A stretch of 64,000 nt of DNA from Pseudorasbora parva. Lineage: Eukaryota > Chordata > Actinopteri > Cypriniformes > Gobionidae. Each line of letters begins with the position of its first letter. Within the stretch, counting starts at the first letter, position 1. The notes under the pieces were generated by a model, which made no database searches, was not told where the DNA came from, and saw only the letters and a list, made by a program, of their open reading frames with translations. Below, one piece after another: positions 1-10,755 of this stretch. Position numbers and translations under genes: made by a program. The stretch covers positions 47,200,974 through 47,264,973 of the forward strand of contig NC_090174.1 in the NCBI RefSeq assembly GCF_024679245.1. The letters are read 5' to 3'.

Positions 1-554
1 ATATTTCATCTCAGTTTTTCGCCACTTTTCATCACAGTTGTCTAATTTGTGACCAAATACACACACATGTGCATGGAAATAACAATACAACTGTCAAATA
101 CTCGTAATTTGTGTAAAAGCAATTTTCCCATAATAAATGTTTTTCAATTCACTATATTTTGGATTATCATAGTTTTATATAGTATTTTAATAATTAGTCT
201 ATGATGGCTTTTCGTGTTTTAAGGTTGAAAGTCTAGAAAACAATTAATCCATACATAAAAATGGTTTTTACATGGTTTTTACATCCCTGGGACCTTAATG
301 TGCCAATGGAAAAATGATCTTAACCCATGACCTTCAGATAGCAACATGGAAGTGTTTACCAAAAAAAAGATCCCCAACATAGAGCGTGTTTACATCCTCC
401 CGATCAATATATTTCGTTCCTGAGAGCTCCCTAGACGGCAGTTTGTATCATTCTTTTCTTTAGCTAGTTTTTTACAGGGTCTTTTAGCACCATCACATTT
501 CATCATTGATATATAAAAGCTTCAATCTAATACTCATTCTTTTCTCTTCTGCAG
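1..554. other. tenm1 intron, AT-rich, nothing recognised
   Basis: This AT-rich sequence precedes the first visible coding exon. It ends in a pyrimidine-rich tract and a CTGCAG acceptor. I see no repeat family or regulatory element I can name. Confidence 0.5.
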
Positions 555-804
555 GTATCCTTCATAAAGGAAATGGAGAGAATATCTTTATTTCTCAACA
601 GCCTCTGGTCATCTCTACAGTGATGGGGACAGGGGCGGTCCGTGCCATCCCATGCCCAAACTGCAACGGCCCAGCTGTGGAGCAGAAACTGTTTGCCCCT
701 ATTGCTCTGGCCTGCGGTTCGGATGGAAGTGTGTATGTAGGGGATTTCAACTACATCCGTAGGATTCTGGCCAACGGATTTGCCATCAGCATCTTGGAGC
801 TCAG
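555..804 (+). CDS. tenm1: tenm1 exon e1: start of the NHL beta-propeller
   Basis: The acceptor is TTCTGCAG before 555 and the donor is CTCAG/GTCTGC at 805. The exon enters with two bases of a split codon and leaves with two bases (AG) of the next. Its translation includes [14 protein letters not shown], the paired cysteines of CPNCNGPA, then [20 protein letters not shown] and YIRRIL, ending SILEL. This is the highly conserved first blade region of the teneurin NHL domain, which forms part of the latrophilin-binding ectodomain. The 250-nt length and phase fit the chain. Reading beyond 804 is intron, so the apparent longer open frame to 904 is not coding. Confidence 0.93.
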
Positions 805-1313
805 GTCTGCCATCTTAGATCAGCAAATGAATCATTATTCTTTTAATTGCATTATAACACTTGCAATCTCTATAGTTTTTTTAACTAATGGTTTTATTTT
901 GTAATGTTGAAACATAAAGTGTTTAATTTTGCTAATAGTTATTCAGTTTTTATTTATTTAATTTCATATTTATTCATTTATTTATTAGAATTATTTATTT
1001 TATTTAAGCTGATTTTTCGTTCTTGTTTATTAAAAAAACATTCCTGCTATTGAAATATTTAATTAAATAAAATCAAACACTAATGAATGTTTTGTCAAAT
1101 AACCTACAAAATAAATTAAAATGTTTTATTAAAATACAAATTTTCATTATTAGATTATGTAAAAAACAAACAAAACAAAAAAAAATTGTATCCGCCTTTT
1201 GTATCTTATAAGACTTTTCATAATTGTAAAAAATTATCTGAGGTGTGTCTGTTATCAATGTTGACTTCAATTTGAATGATTGACTTATATTTCTTTCCAT
1301 GTTACGCATCCAG
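805..1313. other. tenm1 intron before the microexon
   Basis: The intron is AT-rich with many short A and T runs. No mobile element is identified. The acceptor before 1314 is ATCCAG, with a moderate pyrimidine tract (TTTCTTTCC) just upstream. Confidence 0.6.
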
Positions 1314-1334
1314 AAATCGTGACATTAGACACAG
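1314..1334 (+). CDS. tenm1: tenm1 exon e2: 21-nt microexon (splice site B)
   Basis: This 21-nt stretch lies between a CAG acceptor (1311-1313) and a GTATGT donor (1335). Joined to the AG left by exon e1 and the first C of exon e3 it reads R-NRDIRHS-S. That corresponds to the seven-residue alternative insert (NKDFRHS in mammals) in the teneurin NHL propeller. Its length is a multiple of three and the phases match on both sides, so inclusion or skipping keeps the frame: skipping joins AG to C and gives Ser. The mammalian insert is known to alter trans-cellular adhesion and partner choice. Use in this fish is inferred, not shown. Confidence 0.85.
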
Positions 1335-1716
1335 GTATGTTTCTTTTCAGAACAGTTATCATCACTATATAGTCTTTCAGTCATGAATACATTGTACCTG
1401 TGCTTGAATTCATTATTTTTATTTTAAATCTCCATTCATCCATGCATCAACCTTGGAGGAACTAGAGGTTAAGTGACTCGAGTCTCAAATGCAGAACAAC
1501 TAATTTAGAGCCAGCAGCCCCTATAGTAAGTCAGCAGAATCAAATGCTCAGAATTGGATTTTGTCTCATGAAAAAAGTCTTTAAATAAAAATAAAGTAAA
1601 TATTTAGTAAATTGTTACTTTGTAAATTGTTATTTCTCATCAAGGTCATAGCACACTATATTTTTGAACATAAATATTCCTACGAACAATAACATTAATG
1701 ATAAAAATAACCCCAA

Positions 1717-2764
1717 AACAGGAATGGGCAACTTCTGGAGGGCCTCTGTCCTGCAGAGTTAGGTCCAATCCCAATTCTATGCATTAGCCCTTCCCTTTCC
1801 CCTACCCCTTTGTGTTGCGTGTTCACGTGAAGGGGTTGGGGTTTTGTTTCTCTTTTGGCTTGAGTGGCAGGAGTAAGGGGAAGGGCCAGATAGCCCTTCA
1901 AACAGAGATTTTTCAGGACCACACTTCAAACTAAGGGGTATGAGGATTTTTCCTGCACACACCGACTACCGCGCTGCTAGAATGGTAGTGATGTTTCCAC
2001 TCAGAATCAATCACTTGTGTGTCACCTGGTTGCCCGTTTCTCTGTAACTTGCTAAATGGGCTGTTTGAGTTAGTGAACACAAACTAATAACAGTTTAAAA
2101 AATATATTTGGCCATCCTTCATAACGCAGTCGCTATGTAGATCACATGTATCATCTGTAAATTTGCGTTACCAAGGCAACACCTGACTCATGGAACGGTT
2201 AATAAACAAAATGAACAGTTTGGCACCACCAGTCTTGTATGTTCAGTATCATTGTGTATCGTCTTAGGAAACTCGAAGGCTCATACATTTTTTAATTGAA
2301 AACAAGCACTGTTTTAGTCCAAATACAGCGCAAAACTATGTTAGGACTAGGAGTGAGTAATTTGTTAAACATGCTCGTGCCGGATTTATGTTAAATAGAA
2401 CCTAGGCACTTTTCATTGCTGTTCATACTGGTTAAATGTTACGGGACACTAATAAAAGAAACAGTGTATGATGATGTGTAATGGTGTAGTAGTGGTGTCC
2501 TATTTCTTAGGGGAATATTTTCACCCCTAGGCCTTCCCATGTTTGTTTCATGGGGCAAGGTGAACAGGTAAAGGTAGGGGAAGGCGAAGGGTTATAAAAT
2601 AGAATTGGGATTGGGCCTTAAGCTCCAACCTTAATCAAACACACCTGGACAAGCTAATCAATGTCTTCAGGATTACAACAACAAAAAAATACAGACAGAT
2701 GAGTTTTTATCAGGGTCTGCAGGACAGTGGCCCCTCAAGGACCGCAGTTGACCATCCTTGCCCA
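1717..2764. mobile_element. Fold-back DNA element (CAGGAATGGGCAAC type), interrupted
   Basis: The left part reads CAGGAATGGGCAAC, then GGAGGGCCTCTGTCCTGCAG; the right part ends GACCATCCTTGCCCAG. The two ends are roughly inverted repeats. It resembles the very common fish non-autonomous element containing 'CTCCAACCTTAATCAAACAC' and 'GCAGGACAGTGGCCC'. It is split by the element at 1762-2617. The class (probably hAT-type) is from recollection of teleost repeats, not a database search. Confidence 0.55.
1762..2617. mobile_element. Nested MITE with 18-bp TIRs and TTA target duplication
   Basis: The element starts GGTCCAATCCCAATTCTA (1762-1779) and ends with the exact reverse complement (2600-2617). 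TTA lies on both sides (1759-1761 and 2618-2620). A 3-bp TTA/TAA duplication is typical of PIF/Harbinger transposons. The body is 856 bp with no transposase frame, so it is non-autonomous. It sits inside the element at 1717-2764, which therefore inserted earlier. Confidence 0.75.
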
Positions 2765-4275
2765 GAAAATTCAGTTAATACATCACATTAATTCCTTCAA
2801 ACCTACACATATAGTTTTATACTTTTTTTCTTTTGTCGACTTGATTGTCCTTTATTTTATTGTGTATTATTTTTAATTTTTTTATTCTACCTTTCAATTA
2901 TTACGGAGCATGTCAACTTTTATTTTCTTATAATTAAGGCCATTTTTTTATCATTACATTTTATATGTTTGCAATTGTATCCATCTGTGTATATTTTTGT
3001 GTGTGTATTTGTGCGACTGTGGATATGTTTTTGTGTGGGCGCGTGTGTTATGAAGCCACACAGTGGCTACTGTTGCTTGTAATCTTCAGTGTGTGGTCAG
3101 GAATCCATCTGAGGCGTTTTTCTGGTCGATGGATTGAACACTAACAGCTTTTCTCAGCAAACCACTGCCAGCGTCACACCGCGGTCTCCTGCTTATCGTC
3201 TAGATCTTCCTCGTTTCATGTGAATTTAGAAACGGCGCCCCCCGCAGAGAGGGAGTTAGAGTGCGGGATAGACCTCTGCCCCACAGACTAACACTGACAA
3301 GCGCACTGTAATCCTTTATCTTTGCGTGCGCGTGTGTGTTTGCACACAGTATTACATCCCACAGCAAGGGGGAAATCCTACCTTCAGCCGTCTTTTGGAG
3401 ATAACGCTTCTGATCAAACCCAAGTCTGATTCTACCTCGCAAAGACTCAAAAGAACCTTATAGTATTAACATTTTCAATTTCATCAATCTGTCAGTAAAC
3501 AGACAGTTTGAGGAGGCGGCTTTTGCCCTTTGTCATAACAAAAACAGCTTTGAGAAAAATATAAATCTCTTTTGCCATTTCAATATTGATGTGAATTTGA
3601 TTAATTGCTTTTGCTTTGTGTTATTTACATTTGTATAACACACTCAAAAGTGCATTAAAAGTGTTCAATTTAGAAGTCTCTGCATTCCCAGAAAATTAAA
3701 CCCATGACATTTGTGTTGCCAGCGACTGAGATACAAAAGCGTTTGCCCTTTATTATAACAAAAGTAGCTTTGAAATACATATTAGCATCAGGATGTAAAT
3801 TTGCTTAATTGCTTGTAAAATAACTATTTACATTCATCATTTTTTTGAAAGTGACTAAGCTGGAATACACTAGACAACTTTTGCCCAGATTTACAGTCTG
3901 AACAAGCTAATACTAGTTGCCAAAAGTCAGAGCCAGTCTGAAGATTTGAGTTGACAGATTTCACAGAATGTATTACACTTGTTAGCTTTAAAGTTTGATT
4001 GCATCCAGACGGAGGGTATCAAACATGTTTGATTATTTTGGAGCCGATTTTAGAACGCATTGTTTTCATTTGTCACTGTCTCCTAGCAAGAAGCCATGTG
4101 TTTCTGTATGAGTTTATAATGACTTGAAAGTCTGGTAGTGTGTGATCCTCAGTTGTTAACTTTAGTGTATGATGCCCATGTTTTCCTCTGTAATTTTTTA
4201 CAAAGTTGGAAAGTGTATGATGCCTAGTCTTTAAAGATCTGTTCAGATTTTAAACTTGTGTGATGTATTCCAGCC

Positions 4276-5006
4276 TTAAAGGGTTAGTTCACCCAAAAAT
4301 GTAAATTCTTTCATAAATTACTCACCCTCATGTCGTTCCGAACCTGTAAGTTCTTCATTCAATTAGGAACACAAATTAAGATATTTTTATGAAATCCAAG
4401 AGCTCTCTGACCACTCCATATACAGAGTTTATTAATTTATTACCACTTTCAAGGCACAGAAAGTTGGTAAAGACATTGTTAAAATTGTCCATATGACTAC
4501 TGTGGTTCAACCTTAATTTTATAATGCAACGAGAATACTTTTTGTGCACAAAAACAAACAAAAATAACAACTTTATTCAACAATTTATTTTTGTCTGTGT
4601 CCGACTCTTACACTGTTGATGTAGTGCAACACTTCTGAGTTCTACATCAGAATGCCGGCTTAACATTGGTCGATGTTGTTCACATAAGTACCACGCTGCA
4701 TGGGTGATATGCTGACGCAGGAACTAGCTAATTATAAGCCGCCATTCTGATGTAAAACTCGGAAGCGCTTTATTTACAACGTCAACAGTGTAGGAGAATG
4801 ACACTGATGAGAAGAAATTGTTGAATAAAATCGTTAGTTTTATTTATTTATTTATTTATTTTGCGCACAAAAGGTATTCTTGTTGCTTTATAACATAATG
4901 GTTGAACTCACATTAATGTGATTAGAGTCACATTAACTATTTTAACAATGTCTTTACTAACTAATTAATGGCAGAATTTTCATTGTTGGGTGAACTAACC
5001 CTTTAA
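4276..5006. mobile_element. TTAA-flanked MITE (AGTTCACCC TIR family)
   Basis: The terminal inverted repeats are perfect over 21 bp including the outer TTAA: TTAAAGGGTTAGTTCACC at the left and GGTGAACTAACCCTTTAA at the right. A secondary inverted pair around 4628-4660 and 4735-4770 suggests a fold-back interior. TTAA flanks suggest piggyBac-type transposition. There is no transposase frame. This is one of the commonest cyprinid dispersed repeats, and degenerate relatives occur at 27811 and 29388. Confidence 0.75.
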
Positions 5007-5738
5007 GTGTACACTTTATCAGTCTGCGCATTCCCAAGAAACTGAACCCATGACCTGTGAGTGGTTAGCGGCTGAGCAACAGGAACTACTCCCCTTTACC
5101 CTGACCTCATAGCCCTGTACACAGTTCTAAGCACTTTGCTGTCCTTAAACCCAAAAGAATAAATCAACTTCCCTTAAATGTCAGAGCAGCAGAATGCCTC
5201 GTAATCTTCAAGCACCAAACTCACCAACTCAGACGCCACAGGTGATGTGCAAGATGACTTGTTTATCTTTTTCAAGGAGAACACAATCAAAAAAACATGT
5301 TTTTGTTGTCAAAAGACAAAAAAGACCTCATCAATTTTTGTGGGGCACAATGTGTTGCTCTTTTAAGAAATTCTGTTTTTTGTTTTTTTTCCTTTCCGCC
5401 TAAGGAACAGATGAGAAAGAGGGAGCAGGTAAATTTGCTCTTAGGGCAGAACCGGATGGAAGTAAAGGAAAGGAAGATTATAGACTGGCAGGGGTCCGTT
5501 GTGCTGGAGGGGCTGAGAGTTTTGATTGGGGCTTAGGTTTAGTATGATTGAAATTTCTGCAAGGCACTGAGACCTGGAGGGTTTATTTTTACACTAACCT
5601 TGTGCGAGCATGAGTTTGCGTGTGGTTGTTTTTTGGTATGGATTTTGACTTTATGAAATAGTTTCAGCATAAATACATTGCCAATATGTGTGTAGCCCTG
5701 CTTTGTCATAAAGGCTTGTTAAAATTATTTTCCTTCAG

Positions 5739-5971
5739 CTCTAGTCCGGCTCATAAATACTACTTGTCTATGGATCCTGTGCGCGAGTCACTCTACCTGT
5801 CGGACACTAGCAGCGGGAAGCTGTACCGCCTGAAGACTCTGACTGAACCAAAAGATCTCAGCAGGAACGTGGAGGTGGTGGCTGGCAGCGGGGAGCAGTG
5901 CACACCCTTCCACCCGAGCCAGTGCGGCGATGGAGGCAAGGCCACTGAAGCAGCGCTCAGTAACCCCAGGG
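5739..5971 (+). CDS. tenm1: tenm1 exon e3: NHL propeller
   Basis: The acceptor is TTCCTTCAG and the donor is AGGG/GTGAGA. The first base completes the codon begun in e1 or e2. The translation runs [39 protein letters not shown] and [18 protein letters not shown], typical NHL blades with the VVAGSG and [10 protein letters not shown] signatures. The 233-nt exon exits with one base of a Gly codon that continues in e4. Confidence 0.93.
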
Positions 5972-7569
5972 GTGAGAATCCAGTGCACACACATGCTGCG
6001 CTTCTCAATTCAAAAAGTAAGAGCGAGTGAGAAAGGCAGAGTGGTTATTGAAGGCAGGAATAGAAGCATGTTTCGGTGAGAGAAATGGAAAACTGCAAAA
6101 GTAAGATAAATGAAAGATGCCTTCCTTCTTTGTTAAATCAGGCAGAGCGACTATTAGTCCCACCTATCCATCACTGCCACTGCCTCTTTAAATCCACCAG
6201 TCTGGCTGATGGACAGATGGAGGCGTGGCTAACGGGCACGTATGTTCTCTTATCCTTCAAGCCTCATTGTGCAGTCTCTTCTCTCACACAGTAACTCGCT
6301 CACTCAACTGTCGCAGTTAAAAGCCTCCACTTACTTGTAAACCCCTGAGGATAGAATTCATAAAGAATCCCAGAGCAGGAATGATATGTATGTGTGTTCG
6401 CGCACTTTTGATTTCGGACTGTTCTGCAAAGAGCTGTGTTTTAGATCAAACTCTAAATCATATTTAAAACGGATTAAAGCATTTTTACACTCACTTCAAC
6501 GATCCATACACATTTTTTTCTGGCAAACTGCTGGATAAAAGCCTTCCGTTGTGTGTCTTGGGGTAGAATACCCATTTTTCCCTTTGTTAAAGTGTTTTTA
6601 CTGAAGTCTATTATCTGTAACAGGCTCGGACCGAAATGCTGAGAGCTTCTTAACTGCAATCCGACCTTCTATGTTCTCAGGCCATGAGAGGGTCTGCACA
6701 AATAGACTGCAACCAAAGCATTAACAGATCCGTGTCACAATTTTTTTTCTCTATTTAATTCTGCTAAACTGACCCGTAGCGCTGATATGCGTCACTTACA
6801 TACCAGTCTTGACAGTTTTGAACGGTGCTGTGTGGTTTAAATTTGGCTTGCTGTTGATTCAATTAATCTCAATATACAGAATGTTTTTATAATCAATATC
6901 TCTTTATACACATAGAAACTCAGTGTGATGCAGTATTGATCTCTGCACCACGGCAGCATCTTCCGTGACTATGATCTCTTTAGTGCAGTAAAAACGGATA
7001 GTCTTCGGCTAGCATCAACTACCCGAGGCCCAGAGCTTCACACTGAGAGCCAGTAAACAAATTAAATCAAAATTATACTTATAAAATACCCTGTTAGTTT
7101 AGAAAATATGACTTTATTTTCAAGAGATTTGACAGAAAATTACAGGAAAATATACTGGCAGGATTGACATTTTCAGCATCTGTATAAAGTGATTTTGACT
7201 GTAAAAAAACAGATTTGACCCCCTGCTGTATTTTTATGGTTCAGGCATCACTCTAAAGCAGGTGATTCACTCTAAAATATTTAAGAGCTTGGCATAGCTT
7301 GAAATATGTCCACGGAATTATAAGACTTCATTCATTTACATGGCTTTTCCAAATCTAGAAATCAGTCTTATAAAAATTAGGCTACCTCATATAGCCAGTT
7401 TTTGTTGAGGGTGTGAATTAAAATAGAAATATCTTGATTTTAAATTGTTTAGGTTTTTTTCAATGCCTTTTTTGTCTTGTTTTAAATAATGTTGTCATCT
7501 TGAGGCTCCTTGGAAGTTTACTGAGGCCCCCTGGTAAAAAGGTAAAGTGCTTTTTTAATGTCAGAAGAA

Positions 7570-7573
<4 letters not shown>

Positions 7574-7629
<56 letters not shown>
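7574..7629. repeat. (TA)n microsatellite
   Basis: An uninterrupted TA tract of 28 units, preceded by TTT and followed by AT-rich sequence. Confidence 0.95.
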
Positions 7630-7632
<3 letters not shown>

Positions 7633-8883
7633 AATATAAGTATAATATAATAAATATTAGTAGCCTTTTACAAATAAAATATTAAAATATTATTAGAATA
7701 AATGTATTATTAGAAAATTATTGTATTAAAATATTATATTATAATTATTCTTTAAAAAAATAAGTTGCAATATTTGAAAGTTATGACATTAAAAGATTTG
7801 TTCATTTTAAAATGAAAATTTCCTAATGATTTACTCAGCCCCATCTCATCCAAAGATCTGGTCATAACAGCAGTATGGTAAGATATGGTAATAATAAGAA
7901 ATGTTCCCTTTCAGTCGGTCACGTTCGACGTACGTCGGACTTTGACTTTAGAGACCAATCCTACTTCGAGTGTGTAAAAACGAGCCTATGAAATTTGGCA
8001 TGTGATCCACGCATTCCACTCTCCGCCCCGCAGCGCGGGTTTAAATAGGTAGAGGAATGGTAGATCAGCGCTTTCTACTTCAGAGCCGAACAGTGTTATT
8101 GCTGTGTCTACAAAGAGTGTGGAGAATCGAGTCTTGTGAGAGAAACTGCCAGTGCGGGTGATACGGCGCGCCAGCGAGTGATCGCTTCACTAAACTAGGG
8201 TGAGCTTGTTGGTTTGCTGGCCGTTGTCACAAACATTGAGAGCTTACACAGGCTTGCACTATACGGACTGTGTGCAGCCGCGGTCATCTCCTTGAGTGCT
8301 TCAGCACACTAAAAGAGCAGTTTCCATTCACAAAAGAGCAACACGGTTTGACCCTGCGTCTTTTTCAAGATGTCATTCAAGCCGTGTATTCCTGGAATGC
8401 AATTGTTTCCTGTCCTCGTTGACGGCCACGATCGCTCTTGCACGTAGACATGTGAGATTGCAACCGTGGGTGATTCATGTTCTCTGAGTAGAACGTGGTC
8501 ACGTCGGCGCGTTGTTCATCTCACCCTTCTCGTAAAGGCTTGAGTGTTCAGCACGCAGTGTGCCGGCGGCTGACAGCGGTGGTTGTCAAGACAACTAGCG
8601 CGCGTCAGTCGGCGCTCTAGATGCGCGGTCGAGACTATGAAACCTCAAATGGGGTGGAGTCCCTTCGCCTATCCCCTGATCTAGTTCATTTTCTGGTGCT
8701 ACTGGAAAAGGGCTACTTTGGAGAAATTTGGAACGCCAAAAGTGCCATAATTCAAAAAAAAAAAAAAAAGTGTTTTCCCTCTCTCACTGCCCTCTGTCCT
8801 GCATGCACGGGGGTAGTCCCAACCCAGGGGTTGTGCAGGGTCCTTGGGTCAGGCGATGTCCACACTAGTGGTCCAGGAACAGG

Positions 8884-9354
8884 GTAGCCTGACAAGCCAA
8901 ACCCACATCAAGATGTTTGGTCTGGAAACTCACCATTGATAGGGCTCAATCCGAGGGGCGGGATAAACGGTTGTCTTTCAAACTCCCTCTGCGCGCGATA
9001 GGATAGTGCTATCACCAACCAGAGCAACGAAGGTGAAACAGAGCTTGTTGATAGACTAAACATTCTGCGTATCTGGTCGGCTAAACTCCGAACACATCTT
9101 CCCTTTTTAAGAATGACTTCAGTGCCGTTCTTTGTTCTTTTCTCAGAGAAAAGCTTAACTCCAAGTCTTCCAGAATCGCAGTCAAAGCTGATTTGAAAAA
9201 CCGCCGCCGTTCGCCAGTTTCTGTGTTTACTAGAAGCATGCAAACGCAACTCGGCCGTCGTCATTATGGCCCCGCCCACCGACTCTATACATGATGTGAT
9301 TGGCCCGTCCAGAGTGAGGGGAATACAGCTCAGAAGTGTTAGATTTCTAGGCTA
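8884..9354. mobile_element. hAT-like non-autonomous element nested in the DIRS copy
   Basis: It begins GTAGCCTGACAAGCC and ends TTTCTAGGCTA, giving short inverted termini (TAGCCT/AGGCTA). The flanks are GGAACAGG and GGAACATG, an 8-bp target duplication with one mismatch, as expected for hAT. It has a second copy in this window, at 48351-50959, which shares both halves (for example CGAGGGGCGGGATAAACGG and AAGCTTAACTCCAAGTCTTC). Open frames inside it are not conserved between the copies. Confidence 0.65.
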
Positions 9355-9379
9355 GGAACATGGGCTATCCTGGCAGATA

Positions 9380-10100
9380 TGCGTGAGAAAAAAGTCTGTC
9401 GGGCTCGCCTCGACTTTGCCCAGCAGTTCTCGGAGGAGGACCGGGGGGCCCTGACTGGTTTAACGTTTCTGCCACTGGCTCTCCGGAGTCCAGCGGTACC
9501 CACGTATTCAAAAGCAGTTCCTCTCTCTCTGGGCCCCAAGAGACGCCCCCGTGCCTTGCCACTTCTTTCCTCCCCTCGCCAGTAGTGTGGGCACCTAGAC
9601 CGCCTCCGGGCCTTCTCACCCGGACTCTACCTGAATACTCAGACAACACTCCGGGCCGCCTTCCGGCTTCCCGAGTCGGGTCTAAGTGCTCCACCTCCCT
9701 GCCTCCGGGCAGCAGGCAGCAGAGTGGGCACCGAGGATGCCTCTGTGCCTTCTCACCCACTATCTGCCTCACACTGGAGTACTCAGTCAACACTCCGGGC
9801 CGCTCCCGGGCCTCCCGAGTCAGGGCTGAGTACTCCACCTCCCTGCCTCCGGGCAGTGGACAGCAGAGTGGGCTTCGAGGACACCTCCGGGCCTTCCCAC
9901 CCACCTCCCGAGTCGGGCCAGAGCACTCCACTTCACTGCCCCACCCCGGGCACATCTGTGGTGCCCTTGGTCCCGCTTGCTTGGTTCCTGGGAGCCTGGC
10001 TAGGTCTCCCTAGGCCGTCTCACTGGTCACCCGTACCATCAGACTCGGCTACGCGATTCAGTTCGCTCACCGGCCGCCCAAGTACAAGGGCATCCTCTTC
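9380..10100 (+). pseudogene. Proline/serine-rich gag-like remnant of the DIRS element
   Basis: Long overlapping open frames on both strands here come from GC-rich, repetitive sequence. Imperfect units recur containing ACTCCGGGCCGC, CCCGAGTCGGG, CTCCACCTCCCTGCCTCCGGGCAG and CAGCAGAGTGGGC (the third in pieces). The + strand translation is rich in Pro, Ser and Arg. Position ahead of the recombinase remnant suggests the first DIRS ORF, but no zinc knuckle or other diagnostic motif is visible. It is not a host gene. Confidence 0.45.
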
Positions 10101-10179
10101 ACCTCCGTGCGAAGCAGCGATGCTCATGTCTTGAGGTCAGAGATCGAGGTCCTACTAGAGGCAGAACCAGCCCTAGCTT

Positions 10180-10510
10180 CATTGTGTCCGGCCCACGCTC
10201 TTCGCGCTTGCGTTGACCGGACTCAAAGCTTCGGACCTCCGAGCAACTCTTCGTCTGTTACGGAGGCCAGGTTAGCAGGCAGAGGTTAGCCCTCTGGATA
10301 GTGGATGCTATAGTCTTGGCTTACCAGTCCCAAGACGTGCCTTGCCCGTTCGGGGTAAGAGCACACTCCACATGGAGTTTTGCTTCTTCCTGGGCGCTGG
10401 CTTAAGGCACCTCGCTGACAACACATATGTAGAGCTGCGGGCTGGGCGACACCTAACACTTTCGCTAGATTTTATAGCCTCCGTGTAGAGCCGGTATCTT
10501 CCCGCATCCT
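10180..10510 (+). pseudogene. Broken tyrosine recombinase of the DIRS element
   Basis: Successive frames give ALRACVDRTQSF, LWIVDAIVLAYQSQ and PFGVRAHSTWSFASSWALA, then GTSLTTHM and a degraded tail near FYSL. These correspond to the C-terminal part of DIRS tyrosine recombinases, where the HxxR box is normally HSTR. Here the Arg codon has become Trp, and there are stops and frameshifts, so the enzyme is inactive. Confidence 0.65.
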
Positions 10511-10654
10511 CGCCCCCAGTGGCCAGTATCGCTAAGTGCCCGTTCTAGTGTCGGCTTGCAAACGCCACTCCCGACCTCTGGCGTTTTCAATAGGGATCCC
10601 AAGTCGTCGGTCAAAGTCCGACGTACGTTGAACATGACCAACTGAAAGGGAACG

Positions 10655-10755
10655 TCTCGGTTATGTATGTAACCCTCGTTCCCTAAAGGAGGGAACAGAG
10701 ACGTATGTCCCGTCGTCAGGTGCTGTGCTCCCGCCAGGAGGCCGTTTTTGCTTTG
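10655..10755. repeat. Terminal hairpin block next to the DIRS right arm
   Basis: The sequence GGTTATGTATGTAACC is a palindrome, followed by CGTTCCCTAAAGGAGGGAACAG, a second stem, and the outer pair ACGTCTC/GAGACGT encloses both. A related block lies at the end of the minus-strand element (31652-31702), suggesting a conserved DIRS end structure. Confidence 0.55.

Larger units (their letters stand above)
1335..5738. other. tenm1 intron with nested MITEs
   Basis: It holds a fold-back DNA element at about 1717-2764 carrying a second element (1762-2617), and a TTAA-flanked element at 4276-5006. The GC-rich patch near 3190-3440 has no recognised identity. The rest is AT-rich with no further calls. 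The branch and acceptor region (TTTTCCTTCAG) leads into exon e3. Confidence 0.6.
7903..10755 (+). mobile_element. DIRS-like tyrosine-recombinase retrotransposon, degenerate
   Basis: Inverted ends match over 44 bp: 7903-7946 (GTTCCCTTTCAGTCGGTC...) against 10610-10653 in reverse complement, with three mismatches. All three are C-to-T or G-to-A changes at CpG sites. Just outside the right arm is a hairpin-forming block with CGTTCCCT...AGGGAAC and GTCTC...GAGAC. The interior holds a proline-rich gag-like remnant (about 9380-10100) and a broken recombinase region (about 10180-10510). No reverse transcriptase is present, so it is internally deleted. A hAT-like element is inserted at 8884-9354. The ITR plus recombinase layout is what supports DIRS over LTR types. 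Confidence 0.7.

Noticed and set aside
9365..9955. A 196-codon minus-strand open frame
   Set aside because: It is opposite a GC-rich repetitive DIRS remnant. Frames are open on both strands because of composition and no domain is visible.
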